From Microvelia longipes (lineage: Eukaryota > Arthropoda > Insecta > Hemiptera > Veliidae), in assembly GCA_018340805.1 (NCBI GenBank), contig JACMZG010000008.1, positions 56,388,708-56,452,707 on the forward strand: 64,000 bases of DNA, in the 5' to 3' direction. The position numbers and the translations under genes are program-made. The notes beneath the pieces are model-generated. The model saw only the letters and a program-made list of their open reading frames with translations. It searched no databases and was not told the DNA's origin. Shown in pieces: positions 13,646 to 24,990 of the stretch (the stretch's first letter is position 1; each line of letters begins with the position of its first letter).

Positions 13646-13830
13646 TAAGAACAACAGACACACACAAAAATACATCCGGGGAGGCCGCAAGCTTGGTAAA
13701 AACATCTCAGGAGGTCATAAAAACCCCGAAATGGTGAATTCACATATAAACTCACTGTTTTAGATATTTATAGTGAAAACACATTATATTTTCTTCATAG
13801 CTATTGCAGTGGACAAGGAAAAGTAAAAAT
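13646..13830 (+). mobile_element. R1 tail fragment
   Basis: Starts in the AACAGACACACAC block and ends GGAAAAGTAAAAATAAT. It lies directly behind another R1 copy in the same orientation, as if tails were duplicated or two insertions clustered. Confidence 0.65.
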
Positions 13831-13954
13831 AATAAAAATATTTTGTAGTCAAATTTATTTGATAACATGTTTATTTTAGATAGAGTCTAATTATTACACA
13901 CATTAAACTAATGCTTAAATAATTGTGATAACAGCTTATCACAATAAGCTGATT

Positions 13955-14425
13955 GACTTTTTCCACCATATTAGCTACGCTCATCCTCACCTCGCTTTGA
14001 AAGATGAGCTCAGAATATGAAAACTAATTTATTTATATTGCAGTACCTATTTGAACACCCTTCCCTCGTTCGCGAACTGTAAATACATCCTTTCTAATCT
14101 CAGCGGTCACCCATTCAGTTAAAAAACTTAGCAGATTTGTTAATCTTGTATAGGACAACAAGTATGGCAAATTTAGATTTGTTCAAAACATTTTTCCATG
14201 TTTTATGAAAATCGAGTTATTAATGACGCTTAATGACGTCTAAAAAAATTGCCCGGATAGCACAACAATACGATAATAGATTGATTTTTGTTCTATGTTT
14301 CAACTCTCTAGTATGAATACAGGTCTTAAAAACACCTTAAATAAATTATATAGTTTCCGGTTTCGGATTTCAGTGCAAACAATATTTTTTCTATACACCT
14401 TCCGTATAAATAAGGAAAAGTATAC
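13955..14425 (+). mobile_element. R1 repeat with internal deletions
   Basis: The head (CCACCATATTAGCTACGCTCATCC) and TCAGCGGTCACCCATTCAG are present. The middle is shortened, with the GACGTC site kept near 14235. The microsatellite block is lost and the tail ends CGTATAAATAAGGAAAAGTA. Confidence 0.75.
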
Positions 14426-14969
14426 ACAATATATCGTGTCAACTATTCATGTTTTGCAAAACTCGGTAGTATCAAAATGATATAAGGAAAAGTATAACTG
14501 GAACGAAGATGCATCATCTGTTAGAACATGTTCATATATCGCCATTTCACCACCACCCTCATTTGATCAACCCCTTTACAGTAGCCAATACATGCGGGAC
14601 TCAAAAATAGCGTCTTATAGGGGAACATCTGGTATTAGAAGTAAAATAAGGAACAAGGGGTCTTTGTGAAAGGACCTACCGCACTACTAGGCACGTGCCC
14701 AGTTAGAAACTAGCCTATTTTATCCGTGTGAAAAACATTACTGAAAGAAACCACACACTCAATATAAATTAAAGAAGAAATAAAAGAAATACGCTTACAG
14801 CATTTCAGTTGTAAGTCGGGTTCTATTTCAGAACAAAATCGAGTTACATTTTATCAGCAAATAGATTTCTAGATAATATGAAAATAGCATTTTTTACATA
14901 ATTGACAATATTAAATTATTTGGGAAACAAGATTTTTTTATTTAATTTTTTTGTTAATAATATTTTATG

Positions 14970-14972
<3 letters not shown>
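14426..14972. other. No gene recognised
   Basis: A less AT-rich patch at 14500-14720 has broken frames only. Confidence 0.45.

Positions 14973-15001
<29 letters not shown>
14973..15001. repeat. (TA)n microsatellite
   Basis: About 14 uninterrupted TA units in AT-rich DNA, not attached to a recognisable repeat. Confidence 0.9.
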
Positions 15002-15003
<2 letters not shown>

Positions 15004-15564
15004 TTTTCTTTATCAATACAAATGAAATATAAACAATAACATAACTAATATTAATCTTTTTATATAATAGAAAAATATAAAACAAACAAATTACATAGCC
15101 GCGCACAAGCCAAAGTTTTTGCAGCAATTAAAAATTAATTTATTGTTTTAATGTAAATTAATTTGTTTTGTAATTAGATTTAGATATTATTTATATTTTT
15201 TATGCTGTCATATTATAATGCATGTATGTTTTTAAAATAATAAATAAACTTAATAAATTAATTATAATTTTATTCACAAAAAAGGTTTGGTAGATAAAAG
15301 CTCACGATTTGGAACTAACTCGTAAAGATTAGAATTAATCCGATTTGGAAGTAACCCGTGAAGATCTATAAAGCTCAGTTTTGGGGGGAAAAAGAGAGCA
15401 GGAACATTAAAGAGGAGAGAATTTTTATTTTTGAAGGGAAGAGGGACAGGATTATTATTTTTAAAAACTGCAAAATAATTCAGGCAAAATACAATCGCAA
15501 AATAATAATTATCCGGACAATGATCGCAACAGATTACCAGACTTTAAAAATTTCTTCTTCATAG

Positions 15565-15906
15565 TCACATGGCTTTTAGGACAGTGTCCTCTTCCTTTAA
15601 AAAAATAGCTCCACCTAATAAATCAATTTGGTGGATGAACTCATTGTGCTTAGTATAGTTACTGTAACTTGAACCATAAAAATTAATACAAAGATATGCA
15701 TATTCTCTGGTCTGAGTAGTCCAGTGTGAGTACTTTTCCTCTGATTGCGAATACTTAATAGCCTTACACTGATGCACCTTACAAGCAATCCTACCAGGCG
15801 AGGCTAGCGAGCCGTATTTCTTTAATTCGCTTAATACATAAAAACGTACAATGAAATAAAAAATAATAAAGAAAAAATAAACAATACCAAAAACCAACCA
15901 ATACAC
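15565..15906 (-). CDS. Orphan 113-codon open frame, uncertain
   Basis: The C-terminal 75 or so codons (from about GSLASPGRIACKVHQC to the stop) have mixed, protein-like composition, while the N-terminal part is low-complexity hydrophobic AT translation. This could be a terminal exon preceded by an intron, but no clean acceptor was found. The block also contains GGCGAGGCTAGCGAGCC, a word resembling the R5 repeat. The family is unknown. Confidence 0.2.
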   Translation of the reverse strand: MYWLVFGIVYFFFIIFYFIVRFYVLSELKKYGSLASPGRIACKVHQCKAIKYSQSEEKYSHWTTQTREYAYLCINFYGSSYSNYTKHNEFIHQIDLLGGAIFLKEEDTVLKAM

Positions 15907-15954
15907 AAGTGACTTCTTAGCGAGCGAAAGAGCCCGGGGGCAACGGTTTCTGTA

Positions 15955-16232
15955 TTCATATCTTCAAAACTAAGGTTAATGACGTTATAGAACAAAAAAA
16001 AAAATATTCGCTTGATAGCACAACTAGACCTATAGATAGATTTTTGTATCAAGTCTCAAGTTTGTAGCACAAATACCCTGGGAGCTACGATAAAATTCAC
16101 ATAACAGACAGACAACTTAGTAAAAACTACATCCAAGGGTTTTATTACATCCAGGTAAAAACGGATTTTTAGATTAATCTAAATACTTCCTCTATATCCC
16201 TTAGGTATAAATAAAGGAAAGTAAAAATAAAT
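15955..16232 (+). mobile_element. R1 repeat, internally deleted
   Basis: AAGGTTAATGACGTTATA, GATTTTTGTATCAAGT, TACCCTGGGAGCTACGATAA, ACAGACAGACAACTTAG and the tail TTAGGTATAAATAAAGGAAAGT follow in order. A degraded head-like CGAGCGAAAGAGCCC precedes at 15920. Confidence 0.75.
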
Positions 16233-17240
16233 ATCACAATATTTTATTTACACCTCAAACGATTCATAATGCTGCATAATTATTTTATGAATAAATTGGT
16301 TTTTTTGAACAAATAAAAACCAATTTTTCCTAACAGTAATTAGGTTTGAATTGTGAAGTCTTTGAATGAAGGAACTTAATTATTAACTTTTATTCTTCGG
16401 AAATTTTTGAATAGATTTATTTAGAAGTTTTCAAATAAAATGAAGTCAATGAAAGAAGCAAATTTAATAAACTATTAATTTTACGTAAAAGAGTCTGTTT
16501 TTTTAAATATTTTTTTTAATGAAAAACAGATTCTTTTATACGTAATTACTCTAAGGAATTAAATTATGAGCAGAAATAATGAAACACAGATAATATTATT
16601 TAATTGATAGTATTTATATAAAGTAAATTCAAAATTACACAACTCCATAATAGAAGATTATTCCAGACTGCAAAGTAGCATTTTATTGCTACGGATATTT
16701 ATTTATTGACGAACCATAGCAACTCATATAAATAATTTAAGATAAAAGATATACTATTTTTTGAGAGCACATTAAACCTCATTCCCCAAAATGATTTCTC
16801 ACTAAAGAATTCAAATAAAAAAATCTTCTACAAGACAAATGCATAAGTATTGTTGGAATAATAAATGATGTTTAAATCCTTAAAATCTACCAAGACCACT
16901 TTCATCCTGCTTTATCTTCTAACGTTTTAGGTGTAACTTAATAAATCGGACAATAATTACAGTTCGATAAATATTTACATTTCATACTACAGAGTTTTGC
17001 AAAACATGGATAGTTGACACAATATAATTGAGCGAGAGACACATACGAAATGAAACAAGCAAAATGCATTGCTACAACTAGGAACTCTTACATCATTCTA
17101 AATTCGTCATCTTTGATGGCTCGACTTAATGTCATTTCCCACTCAGTTTCGTTACGTCTAACTAACGAACAATAAAAGTAAAATAATTAAAGTCTGATAT
17201 AAATACATTTACTGCCTGGATAATATTATTTAATTGATAG
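16233..17240. other. AT-rich spacer with one inverted repeat
   Basis: At 16475-16549 two arms of about 30 bp (TTACGTAAAAGAGTCTGTTT and its near complement) surround about 14 bp, a small fold-back. At 17040-17095 a segment (AATGAAACAAGCAAAATGC…) recurs at 56.6 kb. Confidence 0.65.
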
Positions 17241-17370
<130 letters not shown>

Positions 17371-18336
17371 TTTGTGTGTTATTGTTTATTTCCACTTATA
17401 ACTTAATTATTTATGAATTTATTTATTGTTTTTAAATGCATTTAGAATAAACTAAATAAACATAAAAACATAATAATACAATAAAACAAAAAATGTAAGT
17501 AATACATAAGGCATCTTGTAATACTTACATTTTTAATATAATTAATCTTCAGATTAATCTTCAGCTTTATCTGCGATAAACCTGAATTAATTTTGAATCA
17601 AGGGGATTAATCAGTAAAATGAAACGAACCTTTTCCGATCCACCTACGTTAGTACTTGAGGGTAAGTAAAAACATGCATCCACTTAATCCACCTCAACAA
17701 CTCTATGATGGCCCATCACTTAGACAGACCAAAAGAAATAATTGATAGTCAATACCATGACTTTTCATCAAGGTATACAAATTTTAAATTTTCATGACTA
17801 TCGACAAAGGAATAAATAGAAAACGCAAATTAATTTATATAGGTTGTAAAAACAACGTTAAAGATACCATTTCTAAATAAAACTTTGAAATTCAAATTTA
17901 TAACACAAAAATATATTTGTTAAACATAAATATTTAAATTATTCACTTAATTATAGATTCAAAAAGTGAAATTAGATTTTTAAATTCTAAAAGAAGTTTT
18001 TGTTCTCTGAATAATTGGATCAGTATCATCTTGTAGAATAAATTAATATATTTAAATAGTTCAAGCAATTACAGAACAATTAAATCTTTAAATTATTTTG
18101 ACAAGTAAGTTTTCATTTCAATTCTAAGGAAGTCTCATAAAATAATTTATATTATTTTGTCAAAGATCAACATCTATGAATAGATTTTTTTTTTATTGGA
18201 AACTAGATAGGACTTTTATTTTGATAGAATTGTAGAAACATAAAAGTAGAACTAGACTTTAGAAAAATAAAATAATAATCGTTAACAGTAACATTTAAGG
18301 ATCTCAGATATCTTCAAAATCTTTTGAAGTTAGATG
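17371..18336. other. AT-rich, nothing recognised
   Basis: No supported feature. Confidence 0.55.
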
Positions 18337-18844
18337 CAGGGGCGGGCTGGCCATTGAGACAAATGTTTTTAAGGTACTTAAAAATATTCTCATTTTGTTA
18401 CCTAAATGTAGGTCTTTTAAGGCCCCCATTATTTATACTTAGGCCAAAGGTCAATATTGGAGACTATGGCCTCAAGGGGCCCTTGACATACTTGATCAGG
18501 GCCTTAGAGCTGTACAAAAGAGTCCTAATGATTAAACATGAAATAGTTTAGTAAAAAATTTCATTGAAATGCATTAACTTAAGTTTTTTTTTCTTACTTA
18601 TTTATTTTATTTACTTAAGTTTATTTTAAGTTATTTAAATAAAATAGTAGCATTCTATTTAATTTTATTAAATACGAAATTAAAACAAATAAATTAAATA
18701 AAAGCTGTAATCATTAATACAACTATAGTTAATAGTAGACCCACCTGAAAAGTATTATAGGCCCCCCCTCATTGGGTCTCTTGAGATGTAGGTTTGGGCC
18801 CTTTTAAGCCAGTCCTCGGGCCTTTTTGTCTCAGTCCACCACTG
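18337..18844. mobile_element. hAT-type MITE, 508 bp
   Basis: Left end CAGGGGCGGGCTGGCC…GAGACAAA and right end, in reverse complement, CAGTGGTGGACTGAGACAAA form short imperfect terminal inverted repeats of the CAGNGGCGG type common in hAT elements. The flanks GTTAGATG (18329-18336) and GCTGGATG (18845-18852) match at 6 of 8 positions, as expected for a mutated 8-bp target duplication. The interior is AT-rich with GGCCCC-rich subterminal blocks and does not code, so transposase would be supplied in trans. Confidence 0.8.
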
Positions 18845-19436
18845 GCTGGATGTTATGCGTAAAAGTACCATTTAAAAACATAGTTAAATAATTTTAAAGT
18901 TTTAATTATTATTTTTTTGGAGAGATGAGTATACCTGGTGGCAGGAAAAGGTATAGTCATATAAAGAAGTAAGAAGTTTTTATGAAGTCCCGTAAAGTGA
19001 GTATATGTGACATATGAACTATAATGGCAACAAATACTAATAACATTATAATAATCTTTAATTTTGCACCTATTCTTCAGTGCCACCCCAACCTGCCAAA
19101 TTGCCAAAGTCTAGTCTCTCTCGTTTTTACATTGCTTACTCTCAATAAAAAAATCTAGGGATGCCAGGCGCATTTAGCAGGTATTAGTATGGCGTACATC
19201 GAAAATCGTAAGATTCTAAAATATATTGTTGTTGTTATTAGAGGATCAAATAGACTTTTGCGGGCTAAAGACAGGGGTAACTTAAAAAAGTTAAAAGATA
19301 AACATTATAAGGTAAAAACAAGATAAGATGACTTACTTAATTAAATCTTAATTAGATAAGATAAGATCATTTGATGATACAAGGTCAATCGTAAAAATAA
19401 ATACCTATTACAAATAAAAATGTTTGATATCAATAC
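18845..19436. other. AT-rich, nothing recognised
   Basis: No supported feature; only direct repeats of AGATAAGAT words at 19320-19370. Confidence 0.5.
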
Positions 19437-19890
19437 CAAAATAATCGGGTACGGGGTACATTCGAACTTTTTCTCATCACATCGGCTTCGTTACGCTCAT
19501 CCACCTAACTTCGGACTCGCTTCGCTCGTCCTCAGAATATACAATTTGCCAAATTTAAACTGCAACACGTCTTCGGACTCGCTATGCTTGTCCTCAGATA
19601 GTAATTACATTAGTTTTATTTTCAGTGATCACCCATCCAGGCACAAACCTCGCTCGATGCTGCCTAACTTGTATTACCAAAAAACATATAAATATACATA
19701 CCGCATTAAAACGAAACTTAATATACTTGGCAAATATGTTGATTTTAAACTAGAAGATACAATGATAACAAATACACACAAAAACAGACAGAAAACTGGT
19801 AAAAACTATTTAGGAGGTCTTAAAACACCTGAAACGGATAATTACAGTGACATTCCGGTTTCGGAATTTTTTGCAAACACAATACTCTAA
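19437..19890 (+). mobile_element. R1 repeat with large internal deletion
   Basis: The head is well kept (ATCGGGTACGGGGTACATTCG, two GACTCGCTTCGCTCGTCC-like motifs, CACCCATCCAGGC). It then jumps from the ACGAAACTTAATATACTTGGC region to the ACACACAAAAACAGACAG block and tail (GAAACGGATAATTACAGTGAC). The extreme tail is lost. The 156-codon frame across it is a chance result of the deletion. Confidence 0.85.
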
Positions 19891-19962
19891 AATGGACACA
19901 TAAAGCAAACAACGTGCATAACTTCTTTATTTAAATAGATTACACTAATATTGGTAATTAAC

Positions 19963-20400
19963 AAATAATTCTGGCGCGGTGGTCCGCATGTCGGGCGAAT
20001 TTCCTTTGGATGCGTGTTTCCGTGCTTTTTAAATTATGTAAGTTTACAACTAGTAAATAAATAATTCCGGCGCGGTGGTCCGCTGTCGGGCGAATTTCAT
20101 TTAGAATGCGTGTTTCCGTGCTAAACAACCAATTTCTTGCTTATGCAAGAACCATGCCCATTGCGTGGTTCCGGTTCATGCTTTAGAACCTAAGCAGTTA
20201 CTCAATTGTCAAGCACTGCTCGTAACTCATTTTGTCTGTATTTTCCAAAGGAAATGCGCATAATTATCCAGTTGGTACAAACTATGCCTCTAAATTAGAA
20301 GTACGCACTATTATTTGCACTAGTTTAAAGCTTAGTTACTTATCTTTAAGCTTAGTCAAGTTTCTTTAAAGGTTTTAGCGCATTTCCTTTGGAAATGCGC
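19963..20400 (+). repeat. R3 tRNA-like repeat, tandem copy
   Basis: A short unit beginning ATAATTCTGGCGCGGTGGTC (19966) is followed at about 20060 by a second unit beginning ATAATTCCGGCGCGGTGGTC and extending about 340 bp to TTTTAGCGCATTTCC. GGCGCGGTGG resembles a pol III box A. The long unit is nearly identical to 47250-47585. GCGAATTTCC…AAAGGAAATGCGC words near the two ends give it partial inverted symmetry. Confidence 0.82.
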
Positions 20401-20814
20401 GACAAACGACTTCGGACCGGTTTCATTCGATCAGCGCCCAAAATTACATAAAAAACGACACACCTACTCGAAATTTATTTTTTATCGACCTAAATTTTGG
20501 TCGATATTTAGGTCACTTAGAGTGGTCGATCGACTTCGGACCGGTTTCATATCGATTCAGCGTCTCAAAAAACATAAATATTGACCTTTTTCGCGCAAAA
20601 AATATTAACCCTGAATTTTGCTGATTTTTTTTTAAAATTTCGCTGACTCAGCAAACGGGTTAATGACGTCACAAAAAACCTGGTTTTTTAATGGGTTTCG
20701 TGTCCTCCCGAAGGTTGATTTTTTACCAAGTTTGGTTATAAAATATTAATCCGTTCGAAAAAGATAGAGTGTTTACAAGAAAGTGTCTAAAATACATATA
20801 TATATATTTATATA

Positions 20815-20846
<32 letters not shown>

Positions 20847-20868
20847 ATAGATATATATATATATATTA

Positions 20869-20912
<44 letters not shown>

Positions 20913-20924
20913 TATTATAATATA

Positions 20925-20996
<72 letters not shown>

Positions 20997-21125
20997 TATA
21001 TAAAGTCTCGCGAAACTTATGTTTTCGTCATTAGGGACCTCTGAAACGGATTTGTGTCGTGGTCCGAGGTTCGAATTCCGCCATGACGCCTATCCCATTA
21101 GCGAATTTTTTCCTTAAGGAAATTC
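20401..21125 (+). mobile_element. R2 repeat, fullest copy
   Basis: Two GACTTCGGACCGGTTTCAT motifs (20409, 20530) are followed by GCTGACTCAGCAAACGGGTT, AATGACGTCAC, TCCTCCCGAAGGTTGATTTTT, ACCAAGTTTGGTTAT, a 200-bp TA block, then AAAGTCTCGCGAAACTTATG, GACCTCTGAAACGGATTTGTG and GGTTCGAATTCCGCC (a box B-like sequence), ending in an AGCGAATTTTTTCCTTAAGG hairpin. It directly abuts the R3 copy on its left. Confidence 0.82.
20795..21002. repeat. (TA)n microsatellite within R2
   Basis: About 208 bp of TA with scattered phase changes, at the conserved microsatellite position of R2. Confidence 0.95.
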
Positions 21126-22150
21126 GCTAAAACAATTACAGGTGGACATAAAAAATAAAATTAGCATATTTTTCTATGAAATTTCGTTAAAAGAAAAGTC
21201 ATTAGAAGGAAAAAAATTAAAACATATTTATATTGTTTCTAAACGAACATATAAACATTTATTGCAGCTTAAAACTGTAGCGGAAGAAAACCCAAGGCGT
21301 TTCTTTTTGAGTAAAATAATAAACATGTTAAAAAACACCTACTCGAAATATACAAAATTTTGACTTTGTTTCCATAATAAAATATCAGATATCTAATTTT
21401 CAACTTCCTTAACTAAATTGATCAAGTTTTTAACACCCACCTGAAAATAAACAGGTTTTAATTTAGGCAAGGAAATGGATGAACTTTCTAAGTTACTCAT
21501 GTATTTCAATTAACAAAATAAAATGAGTAAATAAAAGAAGAAGCAAAGAATTATTTTTGGCCTTTTATAGGAGTTTATAGGATAAAATTAGTTTTATCTT
21601 ATAAACTAAGTAGTTTATAAGATAAAATTAAATCACAAACAAACTAGACTTCTGATTTGTAAGTAAATTTTAATCTGAAAATTACGTTTATGAGGTTTTC
21701 ACCATAAAATATTTATTTCGGGCAGGCTAAGTCACCTATATATTACCCATTTTAATCAATTAAACATAAATTAAAATAAGGGAATTCGCTAAAATTAAAA
21801 ATTAGCTTCTAATCGAATATTATATTAATATTCAACAAGTTAGTAAATATTCACACGAAAGATAAAACAGATAGTGAGATATTGATACTACTAATACTGA
21901 TAGACAAATTAAACCAGATACATGGCGAAATGCTACGTGATAGAGCACATAATGATACGATGACTACGCGTTATATCAACGAACAATAAATATTAACTCA
22001 TAAGCACGTAAAAATATCAACGCTAAACAACTGTTATTGTTTAGAATAGTTATTTTTATTTATTTTTTTTTTTCAATGGTTTGTGAGGCTATTCACAACT
22101 AAGGTGGTTAAGCCCTTAGAATAGTTATTGTTAAGGTATTAGAAAATATA
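21126..22150. other. AT-rich, nothing recognised
   Basis: Only chance frames. A local repeat of TTTATAGGATAAAATTA/GTTTATAAGATAAAATTA lies at 21568-21630. Confidence 0.5.
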
Positions 22151-22152
22151 TA

Positions 22153-22700
22153 TACAGGGTGATTCATATAAAGTGTCCACCAGAAAAGGAGGTGAATATC
22201 CTCAAAACGAACAAAAATGTCCTATATAACCCCGATCTCCAACCGTTTTCCCACAAGGTCAAATTAAATATTTTAAAAAAATATTTGAACTCACATCATA
22301 AAATTGTTAATAGGGTTTTAACTGTTGAAGCTAGAAAGGCGAAATTGGTCTCATTAGAAAGCTGAGTAAATTTCCTAAAGGACAAACTACTAACTATGTC
22401 CAATATTTTAAAACTACTGCCCAAAAATGTGCATGAAACGTAATTTTTTGAAAAAATTGAATTTTATGGAATTTTTATAGTAGGGCATTAGAGGAAGTAG
22501 AGATGATGGCAAAAGTTTAGCCAAGGAACGGAAAAAAATTCTCTTATGATTGCCTTAAGGAAAATCTAAATATTTTTTACATTCAATAATCAAAAATGTA
22601 AGCTTTTGTTGCTAGAAGTTGCAAAAACTGATAATTTTTGTCGTATAAAAGAGAAAATAATGTGTTATTTTAACAAAATATTTTTTTGTTAAAAAATATT
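22153..22700 (+). repeat. Possible 'ACAGGGTGATTCAT'-ended repeat
   Basis: TATACAGGGTGATTCATATAA at 22151-22171 is the kind of terminus often seen on insect interspersed repeats. The following 500 bp is less AT-rich at its start, then fades. No partner end was found, so extent and class are unknown. Confidence 0.3.
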
Positions 22701-24189
22701 TTTGTTGTTTTTTGTTCGGCCATGAGCTATAAGTTGAAGTAATTATTATGTCTAGTGAAGTTTAAGTTGTGGTAGATGCTACAAGACGCTGGAAAATATA
22801 CTTTTTTAAATGCTTAATATACTGTAAACTATAATATTTTATTAATATTATAAATAAAAATGAATATTATACCATAATTTAGGTCTCAATCACGCTTAAG
22901 ATACTATCTATATACATACCTATGAATACATATCTATATATTCAAACTAATAATAACCTGAAAGTTTTAACTTTAACAAGTTTTAACAATAACAATAACC
23001 TTTTAAGGTTGCAAGTGTCTTTAAATAAATCGAAGTTACTCTTCGCTTTACATAGCACTAAAAAGTTTAACTGCTCTTATAGACTAAAATTTGAGAAATT
23101 TAATAAACAAACTTAATGACCTAAAGATTAAAAAAACAAAGGGCAACCCCAAAAACTAAATAAACTAATATATAGTGAAATGCAGAAAGTAAAAAGGGCG
23201 TTTTGGAGTAATCAAAACCGGAAGAATAGATTATAAAAGAAGGGCAAATGAAAACAAAAGAAAACTCATATTAATCTCTAGGGGCGGAGAAGGTCCCGTC
23301 TGAATAACTCCGACTATAAATAGCTTTATTAAATATTTTACAATTTTACGCATCTGGCACACAAAAATGTAAAGTGGGTGAAGTTCAAAAAATAAAAAAA
23401 TGAAGCTCTTATCCTCAAATATTATAACTTAGCATGAAAATGGAAAAGCCGTGTAGCTTAAACAAACTTTTTTTGTATTCGAACGTAAATAGGATTTAAT
23501 ACTGTTTAGGGCCATTCTACAAGGTACAAATATTCAATTTATGTATAAATTGCTTTTAAAACATATATTATACCTAAAATACACCTAAAATAAAAACGTT
23601 TTTTTCTAAATATTCCCTTTAAATGACTATATTATTAGATTATTCAAGGAAAAAAGGAATTTGAGTGAAAATATATTATATAAGAAATAGATAAAAAAAA
23701 CTCAATCATAAGATTTAATAACTCTAGCGAGAATATATAGAATATATGTAACTCATAAAATTGAAAATTCAATAAATTTCTAATCTTAATTTAAGCGTAT
23801 CTAGACGTATGCTGCTCAGAAAGTACACGTTAAAAATATGATCACAAGTAAAATTAAGTATATTCTATATTACCTTCAATTTTACTTATTATATTAATAA
23901 AGATAATAGAAACCAAACTGCTATATATAGGGCAGTAATCAAAATATAAAATTTAAATAAAATCATGGGCCGTTTTTTATTTAAGCTTTGATATCTAGAA
24001 AACAACGATTTAGCTAAATGTGTGTTCGATGAACCAAAACTCATCACATACGCCAACTTTTTTTAACGTTTTAACCCGTAGGGTCATATTAGCGTTTTCC
24101 CCTCACTCAAGTAATCCACCCCAGAGTTTGTACACACTCAATCATCTATTCTAGAAGCACACCCTCCGTACATGGCGGCACATATGACA
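22701..24189. other. AT-rich, nothing recognised
   Basis: No supported feature. Confidence 0.55.
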
Positions 24190-24500
24190 TGTACACAGTG
24201 TGCCAAGATCATCTAACCCAGCCAGACTCTATCCAAACTCAAACTCACCGCTCTGGCGTATCAATCAGTACCTGCGACTAAATGACAGTGTGCCTAGTTT
24301 ATCTAAACTAGCTAGACTCAGGCTAGGCTTACCGATCTGGTCAGTGTCCGTGACTAGTGCTAAGTGTGCTTAGTTCATCTAGTTTTACTAGCTCCTCTGA
24401 TCACATTAGTCTCGCTAGGCCCACTCTCATTTAACCAGTCTCATTAATCTGATCAGCTTTTCTAGCATTACCAGACTCTAACCAGGCTCACTGCTCTTGC
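24190..24500. repeat. Degenerate minisatellite, about three units
   Basis: Blocks begin ACAGTGTGCCAAGATCATCT (24196), ACAGTGTGCCTAGTTTATCT (24284) and TAAGTGTGCTTAGTTCATCT (24360), each followed by CAGCCAGACTC / TAGCTAGACTC-like sequence and CTCACCGCTCTGG / CTTACCGATCTGG. Units are 75-90 bp with substantial divergence. The block is markedly more GC-rich than its surroundings and directly precedes the SINE. Confidence 0.6.
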
Positions 24501-24554
24501 TAGTCCAGCGCTACACAACTCTAGCAAGCACGAAGCCAAAGTGCACAAACTCAT

Positions 24555-24990
24555 TCTTTAGCCCTGACCTGAAAGTCAGAGTAACGCAGTGCTACTAGGC
24601 GACGGCAGTCCAAGAACTGAGCACTTCGTCCCTAGTCACTTACATTATTCGTGGCTCGGCTTCACTTTCCTTAAGTTTTCGGACATACGAAGACTCAGTA
24701 TATCTTTCCGACCTTTATCTCCATCACCCCGCAAAACCCTAATTTTACGTGAGCTAGAGACAACGGAAACGTAGATCCAGACTGTTCTCGAACAAAATAG
24801 AAACCAACCCCGCATTTGCGTATTACCAGCCAAGGAAACCACGTAAAACCCTAGATGGGTTGGCAGACCATGAATTCAAGACCTCTGACAAGGGATAACC
24901 ACATATTAAGGTCCTCCCCTGGCTGGATTTAAACCTTCGACCTCCAGGTCGAAAGACGAGCGCCCTACCACTGAGCAACCGGACTCGGTG
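24555..24990 (-). mobile_element. tRNA-derived SINE
   Basis: On the minus strand the head GGTTGCTCAGTGGTAGGGCG is close to tRNA-Ala (TAGCTCAGTGGTAGAGCG), giving a good box A (24963-24978), and GGTTTAAATCC (24925-24935) is a good box B. The pol III promoter spacing is about 30 bp between boxes. A body follows leftwards with GGTTTCCTTGGCTGG…CGCAAATGCGGGGTTGG, a style seen in conserved SINE bodies. The left (3') end was not defined. This is not a functional tRNA, because the acceptor and anticodon stems do not fold. Confidence 0.75.

Noticed and set aside
19420..19890. 156-codon open frame
   Set aside because: It runs through a deleted R1 copy whose full-length relatives have stops in the same frame, so it is a by-product of the deletion.
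24589..24842. Overlapping 61- and 65-codon frames on both strands
   Set aside because: Both lie in the body of the tRNA-derived SINE.
24912..24987. Functional tRNA gene
   Set aside because: Boxes A and B are good, but the acceptor and anticodon stems do not pair and no proper anticodon loop forms; it is a SINE head.
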